Source of the DNA: Sparassis latifolia
Taxonomy: Eukaryota; Basidiomycota; Agaricomycetes; Polyporales; Sparassidaceae
Direction of reading: 5' to 3'
Length of the DNA stretch: 64,000 bases
NCBI GenBank assembly: GCA_018466975.1
Contig: CM031559.1
Location: 3,144,854 to 3,208,853 of the forward strand
Of this stretch, positions 58,551 to 64,000 are shown piece by piece; the first letter of the stretch is position 1; each line of letters begins with the position of its first letter. The notes under the pieces are model-generated. The model was given only the letters and a program-made list of their open reading frames with translations. It ran no database searches and was not told the DNA's origin. The translations under genes and the position numbers were made by a program.

Positions 58551-58619
58551 CCCGTTTTTGATATCAACCTACAGTACTTATCAGAAAAACAGATGTATCG
58601 TTTCAGGTGTCGGGTGACA

Positions 58620-58775
58620 CCCATATATAGCAAGTCACCTTCCTTTTATGGAGTCACCCGAGGTGTTCGAGGTGTCGAGGGTGACGAGGTGACGAGGTGT
58701 TCGAGGTGTCGAAGGTGACCGGGTGACCGGGTGACCAGGTGACCGAGGTGTCGGAGGTGACCCGGGGTGACTGTA
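58620..58775. repeat. GAGGTGTCG/GGTGACC minisatellite
   Basis: Short imperfect tandem units built from GAGGTGTCG, GAGGTGACG and GGGTGACC, about 8-10 bp each, run for some 150 bp. They form the boundary between the last F-box gene and the subtelomere. Confidence 0.75.
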
Positions 58776-59540
58776 GGCCGCATACAGATAACTGTAGACC
58801 ACATACAGAGTACTGTAGGCCACTCTAGACCGCATACAGAATGCCACAGACCGCATACAGAGCACTACAAACCACTCTAGATCGCATACAGACCACTCTA
58901 GACCGCATACAGAATGCTATAGACCACATACAGACCATTATAGGCCATTATAGACCACATACAGACCACTATAGACCGCGTACAGACCACTATAGAGCGC
59001 ATACAGACCACTAGAGAGCGCATACAGATCACTATAGACCATCGTAGACCACGTACAGACCACTATAGACCGCATACAGAGCACTACAGACCACTCTAGA
59101 CCGCATACAGAATGCTACAGATCGCATACAGACCACTATAGACCATTATAGACCGCGTACAGAATGCTATAGACCGCATACAGACCACTATAGACCGCAT
59201 ACAGAATGCTATAAGCCACTATAGGCCACATACAGAACACCGTACGCCACATACAGAGTACTATACATTGCATACGAACGTTTATAGACCACATACAAAT
59301 ATTCGTAAGACGGCATACAAAGATTTCCAAGCAGCATACAAATATTTCTAAGCGGCACACAAAAGATACTTGTAAGCGACGTACCAATACTCGTAGATGG
59401 CATACAAATATTTCTAAGCGACATACAAATATTTCTAGGCGGCATACAAAAAAGACTTGTAAGCGACATACCGAGGCTTACCGTAGGCAGCATACAGAAT
59501 ACCATAGACGACATACAGAGCACAGTAGACGACATACACA
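58776..59540. repeat. 21-bp CATACA tandem array, proximal block
   Basis: Tandem units of 21 bp, each with ACCGCATACAGA or GGCATACAAATA at the centre and a variable CACTATAG, ATGCTATAG or TTTCTAAGC flank. Some units are expanded or contracted. There is no gene. The period of 21 bp is two helical turns and keeps frames open on the minus strand with a 7-residue period, which explains long but meaningless frames there. Confidence 0.85.
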
Positions 59541-59551
59541 GTGACGTAACC

Positions 59552-60470
59552 TTAGGTTATGAGGCCTCCTAGGACGATCGTAGGGTCGCTGAGGGCGGGC
59601 AACCCCAACCCTAGGGTGGGGTTCCCAGCGGGCGCTAGAGTGCAGCGTCCTTTGGGAAGGAGGCCATTGCCGAACCCTACGGACCGTGCCGTAGGGCACG
59701 TGCGCCATCAGTAGCACTGGTGAGGGGCCTCTGACCTGCGCGGCCGTCGCGGACGACCATGCATGGAAAGGCACAGGTGGCTGCACAGGCGAGGTGGCGC
59801 GGGGGGGGGCAAAGCATGCTGGTCATGAGTGGCCGTCGTAGACGACCGTTCGAGTTGCATGGGGTGCCAGGTCTAAGTTGAACTTGAGCCAAGGCTAGGT
59901 ACGTGTCTGCTTTGGGAAGGAGGCTGTTGCCCAACACTACAAAAGGTGCTGCAGGCACGTGCACCATCACTAGCACTGGTGAGGGGCCACTGTCCTGCGT
60001 GGCCGTCGTGGACGGCCATGCACGGAGAGGCTCCACTGGCTGCATAGGCCAGGTGGCACAGGAGGTAAACCACGCTGGCCACGAGTGGCGTCCTGGGCGG
60101 CGTTCGAGGTGCATGAACTGCCAGTACTGAGTGGAACCTGAGCCAAGGCTAGGTACGTGTCTGCTTTGGGAAGGAGGCTGTTGCCCAACACTACAAAAGG
60201 TGCTGCAGGCACGTGCACCATCACTAGCGCTGGTGAGGGGCCGCTGTCCTGCGTGGCCGTCGTGGACGGCCATACATGGTGGTGGTGGTGTATTACCGAC
60301 ATAGGTCCCAGTTAGGAATGCTGGGCTGCCACTGTAGTAAGCATATGATAAACTAGACCTGTAGTAATGTACTACGCAATCATGATATGTATTATTACAG
60401 CGACATATCCATAACCAATGCCACTTCAAAAGCCTCATACTCCTCAACCATAGCTCGCGGCCAAAAGAGG
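59552..60470. repeat. Subtelomeric segment X, proximal copy
   Basis: Starts with TTAGGTTATGAGGCCTCCT, the same junction as at 62892. It contains GCCATTGC, TAGCACTGGTGAGGGGCC, and a 250-bp block repeated twice (GGGAAGGAGGCTGTTGCC at about 59911 and 60169), then ATTACCGACATAGGTCCCAG and CAAAAGCCTCATACTCCTCA. The distal copy (62892-63560) has the 250-bp block only once. Confidence 0.85.
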
Positions 60471-61690
60471 CTCAGATGGCTGCATAGGCCAGGTGGCACA
60501 GTCAGCAAAGCACAGCGGCTGTGAGTGGCCGTCCTGGACGGCCATCTGCTGTAGTGGCCACCAGGGGGACAGACCACAAGTGGCAGTCCAGGAAGGCCAT
60601 GTACAGCTTGCACAAGAAATGGCCTTCCCGGACGGCCACCTGTGGCACTGACCATGAGTGGCCATCCTGGACGGCCACCTACTGTCGTGGCCACCAGAGG
60701 GATAAACCAAGTGGCAGTCCAGGAAGGCCATGCATGGCTTGCACAAAAAATGGCCTTCCTGGACGGCCACCTGTGGTACTGACCATGAGTGGCCATCCTG
60801 GATGGCCATCTGCTGTACTGGCCATGAGGTGACAAACTACAAGTGGCAGTCCGGGAAGGCCATGTACAGCTTGTACAAGAAATGGCCTTCCCGGACGGCC
60901 ACCTGCTGCAGTGGCCACCAGAGGGATAAAGCACAAGTGGCAGTCCAGGAAGGCCATGTATAGCTTGCACAAAAAATGGCCTTCCCGGAAGGCCACCTGT
61001 GGTACTGACCATGAGTGGCCATCCTGGACAGCCATCTGCTGTACTGGCCATGAGAGTGACAAACCACAAGTGGCAGTCCAGGAAGGCTATGAACAGCTTG
61101 CACAAGAAATGGCCTTCTCAGACGGCCACCTGCTGCAGTGGCCACCAGAGAGACAGACCACAAGTGGCAGTCCAGGAAGGTCATGCATAGCTTGCACAAA
61201 AAATGGCCTTCCTCGACGGCCACCTGTGGTACAGACCATGAGTGGCCGTCGCGGACGGCCATCTGCTGTAGTGGCCATGAGAGTGACAAACCACAAGTGG
61301 CAGTCCAGGCAGGCCATGTACAGCTTGTACAAGAAATGGCCTTCCCGGACGGCCACCTGTGATACTGACCAGGAGTGGCTGTCCTGGACGGTCACTGCTG
61401 CAATAGCTGCCTGAGGGACAAACCACAAGTGGCAGTCCAGGAAGGCCATAAATGGCTTGCACAAGAAATGGCCGTCCCGGACGGCCACCTGTGGTACTGA
61501 CTATAGGTGGTCATCTTGGACGGCCATCTGCTTCAATGACCTTCACAGGGATGAACAATAAGTGGTAGTACTGGAAGGCCATACATGACATACCTAATAA
61601 ACGCTCATCTCAGACTGCCACTGAGGGTACTAACAAACTTACACGGCCGTCCTGGACGGCCACCTGCAGTGAGAAGCCCTGCGTGGCTGT
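60471..61690. repeat. VNTR of about 90-135-bp units
   Basis: At least eight copies of a unit that includes AAGTGGCAGTCCAGGAAGGC, GAAATGGCCTTCCCGGACGG, and a CCACCAG or GGCCATGAG step. Copies begin near 60582, 60712, 60842, 60937, 61069, 61159, 61295 and 61431, with spacing alternating between about 130 and 90 bp; the last is degenerate. Palindromic pieces (GGCCATCCTGGACGGCC-like) occur within each unit. Frames stay open on both strands because of unit length, but no start, intron or motif supports a gene. Confidence 0.85.
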
Positions 61691-62290
61691 GTCATAGCCC
61701 ACGTACGAAGTGTCGTAGGCGACATACCAACAATTGTAGATGGCATACGAATATGTCTATAGACCGCATACAGAGTGTCGTAGCCCACATCTGACGTTAA
61801 GTAGACCACATACCGGCGTTTGTAGTCCACATACAAATGTTTCTAGCGACACGCAAATATTTCTAAGCGGCATACAAAAATACTTCTAGCGACAGACCGC
61901 TATAGGCGCATACTAGCGTTTACAGAGTACTATACACAGCATACAGAGCGTCGTAGCCGCGCTCTGACGCTTATAGACCGCATACCGACATTCGTAGACC
62001 ACGTACAAGCGTTCGTAGATGGCATACAAATATTTCTAAGCGGCATACAAATATTTCTAAGTGGCATACAAAAATACCTCCAGCGACATACCGACGCTTA
62101 CCACAGGCAGCATACAGAGTCACGATAAGCGGCGTGCGGGCATAGTAGACCACATACAGAGTGTAAATGGCGACATACGGACATTTCTAGCGGCATACAA
62201 ATTCTTTTAGCGGCAAACAAGCGTTTAAGCGACATACCCATATTCTGACGGCGTACAAATACTTCTAAGCGACATACTAGGCAGCGTTAT
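61691..62290. repeat. 21-bp CATACA array, second block
   Basis: The same type of repeat as at 58776-59540, with GGCATACAAATA-type units predominating (TTTCTAAGCGGCATACAAA). Irregular units are common. Confidence 0.8.
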
Positions 62291-62475
62291 TTCAAGTATC
62301 CGTTAGAGCTTTAGATTAGAGTCACACCACGTTAGAGGTATTAGTGCTTCGGTTATAGTTTGGTTACAGTCAGAATTAGGTGAGGATTAGAATCAGGTTT
62401 AGTGTTTCGGTTAGTGGTTCGGTGAGAGCGTTATCTTTCGTGTAGATCTATTATGTCAGCGTTTATAAAAATCGA
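62291..62475. repeat. Degenerate TTAG-rich stretch
   Basis: About 180 bp containing repeated TTAGAG, TTAGTG, TTAGG and GGTTAG-like words in a mostly unique sequence. It may be an eroded interstitial telomeric tract. Confidence 0.4.
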
Positions 62476-62871
62476 CCGTGATATTTAGTAGACCGCATAC
62501 AGAGTACTGTAGGCCGCATACAGAGTATCGTGAGCCGCTATAGACCGCATACAGAATGCTACGGACCGCGTACAGAATGCTATAGGCAGCATACAGTGCT
62601 ACAGACCACTATAGGCGCATACAGAGTGTCGTAGCCCACATCTGAGCGTTCGTAGACCACATACCGGCGTTTGTAGTCCACATACAAATGTTTCTAGCGA
62701 CACGCAAATATTTCTAAGCGGCATACAAAAATACTTCTAGCGACAGACCGCTATAGACCGCGTACTGGCGTTTACAGAGTACTATACACGCATACAGGCG
62801 TCGTAGCCCGCATACTGACGCTTATAGGCCGCATACCGACATTCGTAGACCACGTACAAGCGTTCGTAGAT
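62476..62871. repeat. 21-bp CATACA array, third block
   Basis: A further run of the 21-bp family. Parts of it (TCTGA.CGTTCGTAGACCACATACCGGC, with variants) closely resemble 61770-61990, so the block itself has been duplicated with neighbouring units. Confidence 0.8.
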
Positions 62872-62896
62872 TTAGGTTAGGTTAGGTTAGGTTAGG
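62872..62896 (+). repeat. Interstitial (TTAGG)5
   Basis: Five perfect copies of TTAGG, then TTATGAGGCCTCC, at the junction between the 21-bp array and segment X. Same unit and same orientation as the terminal array. Confidence 0.95.
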
Positions 62897-63809
62897 TTAT
62901 GAGGCCTCCTGGGCGGCCGTAGAGTCGCAGAGGCGGGGACCCCAACCCTAGGATGGGGTTCGCTGAGCCGAGGAGCTAGGGTGCATGTCGCTTTAGGAAG
63001 GAGGCCATTGCGAACCCTATGGACAGTGCCGTAGGGCATGTGCGTCATCATTAGCGCTGGTGAGGGCCTCTGACCTGCGTGGCCGTCGTGGGCGGCCATG
63101 CGCGAGAGGCTCCACTGGCTGCATGGTAAGGTGGCACAGGAGGTAAACCACGCTGGACACGGTGGCCGTCCAGACGGCCGTTCGAGTGCATAAACTGCCA
63201 GTACTGAGTGGAACCTGAGCCAAGGCTAGGGTACATGTCTGCTTTGGGAAGGAGGCTGTTGCCGAACACTACGAAAGGTGCTGTTGGCACGTGTACCATC
63301 ACTAGCGCTGGTGAGTCGCCACTGTCCTGCATGGCCGTCGTGGGCGGCCATGCATGGTGGTGGTGGTGTATTACCGACATGGGTCCCAGTTAGGAATGCT
63401 AGGCTGCCACTGTAGTAAGCATATGATAAACTAGACCTGTAGTAATGTACTACGCAATCATGATATGTATTATTACAGCGACACATCCATAACCAATGCC
63501 ACTTCAAAAGCCTCATACTCCTCAACCATAGCTCGCAGCCAAAAGAGGCTCAGATGGCTGCATAGGCCAGGTGGCACAGTCAGCAAAGCACAGCGGCTGT
63601 GAGTGGCCGTCCTGGGCACCATCTGCTATAGTGGCCACCAGGGGACAGACCACAAGTGGCAGTGGGAAGGTATATACAGCTTGCACAAGAAAATGGCCTT
63701 CCCGGACGGCCACCTGTGGCACTGACCATGAGTGGCCATCCTGGACGGCCACCTACTGTTGTGGCCACCAGAGGGATAAACCAAGTGGCAGTCCAGGAAG
63801 GCCATGCAC
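62897..63809. repeat. Subtelomeric segment X, distal copy, with start of VNTR
   Basis: Near-copy of 59557-60740. It lacks one 250-bp block, carries scattered single-base deletions (for example GGAACCTGAG retained but GGGAAGG shortened), and continues into VNTR-like units to about 63808, where GGCCATGCAC meets the telomeric array. Confidence 0.85.
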
Positions 63810-64000
63810 TTAGGTTAGGTTAGGTTAGGTTAGGTTAGGTTAGGTTAGGTTAGGTTAGGTTAGGTTAGGTTAGGTTAGGTTAGGTTAGGTTAGGTTAGGT
63901 TAGGTTAGGTTAGGTTAGGTTAGGTTAGGTTAGGTTAGGTTAGGTTAGGTTAGGTTAGGTTAGGTTAGGTTAGGTTAGGTTAGGTTAGGTTAGGTTAGGT
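63810..64000 (+). repeat. Telomere, (TTAGG)n
   Basis: 191 bases, 38 perfect TTAGG units plus one base, with no variant unit. The G-rich strand points to the right end of the window, as expected for a right-hand chromosome end. The unit is 5 nt, not TTAGGG. Confidence 0.95.

Noticed and set aside
60395..61488. Long minus-strand proteins of 120-236 residues in the subtelomere
   Set aside because: They lie wholly within VNTR units, occur in overlapping registers, and show no start context, introns or domain. They are products of the repeat period.
1..64000. tRNA, rRNA, CRISPR arrays or viral insertions
   Set aside because: I looked for T-loop GGTTCRANNCC words in a cloverleaf context, for rRNA-like conserved stretches, and for spaced palindromic repeats. 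None was convincing. The tandem repeats at the right end have no unique spacers.

Overview
The window looks like the right-hand end of a chromosome from an Agaricomycete fungus, probably a wood-decay polypore relative. Genes are broken by many introns of about 45-75 nt with GT(A/G)NGT donors and CTRAY-like branch sites. The gene families are ones expanded in mushrooms: FunK1-type kinases, Crinkler-type NTPase-nucleases, F-box/LRR proteins, a Zn2Cys6 factor split by introns, and a phytase-like esterase. The last 191 bases are a perfect array of the 5-nt unit TTAGG, G-rich strand running outward, so the right edge is a telomere. The canonical fungal unit is TTAGGG, so the 5-nt unit is itself notable.

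Layout. 0-6.4 kb: a divergent pair of kinase-like genes (the left one partial and broken), then a FunK1 kinase with one frameshift and the 3' stub of another. 7.7-9.9 kb: an intact sugar-porter MFS transporter. 10-17.5 kb: a GC-rich stretch with one clear 4-TM membrane protein gene (14.3-15.1 kb), a weaker small membrane protein, and a direct repeat. 17.9-21.1 kb: a seven-exon, 967-residue Crinkler-type protein (P-loop NTPase plus PD-(D/E)XK-like nuclease). 22.0-23.9 kb: an intact eight-exon secreted phytase-like esterase, with a decayed duplicate at 32.1-33.7 kb. 27.5-29.7 kb: a TPR protein with a helical STAND/HeLo-like N-terminus, with a truncated paralogue at 36.1-37.4 kb. 37.9-38.9 kb: a 1-kb element with long inverted ends. 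40.2-41.9 kb: a small orphan gene head to head with a broken copy of a mitochondrial K+/H+ exchange-related (Mit_KHE1) gene. 44.6-49.1 kb: a long Zn2Cys6 transcription factor. 49.5-50.5 kb: a broken DUF455 gene. 51.1-58.6 kb: F-box/LRR genes, the last cut off by repeats. 58.6-63.8 kb: subtelomeric repeats (21-bp CATACA arrays, a VNTR of about 90-135 bp, and a segment present twice). 63.8-64 kb: telomere.

How the genes relate. The better-preserved genes suggest three themes: carbon and phosphate scavenging (sugar porter, phytase-like enzyme), ubiquitin-linked target selection (F-box/LRR), and biological conflict or self/non-self functions (FunK1, Crinkler-type NTPase-nuclease, HeLo-like TPR). 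Every one of these except the transporter and the Crinkler gene has a degraded sister nearby, as expected where subtelomeres duplicate and discard genes. Several lesions are single-base indels in short homopolymers, so some could be consensus errors. Three TGG-to-TGA changes at conserved Trp positions and some large truncations are harder to explain that way. I found no tRNA, rRNA or CRISPR. All calls come from reading the sequence; no database search was possible.
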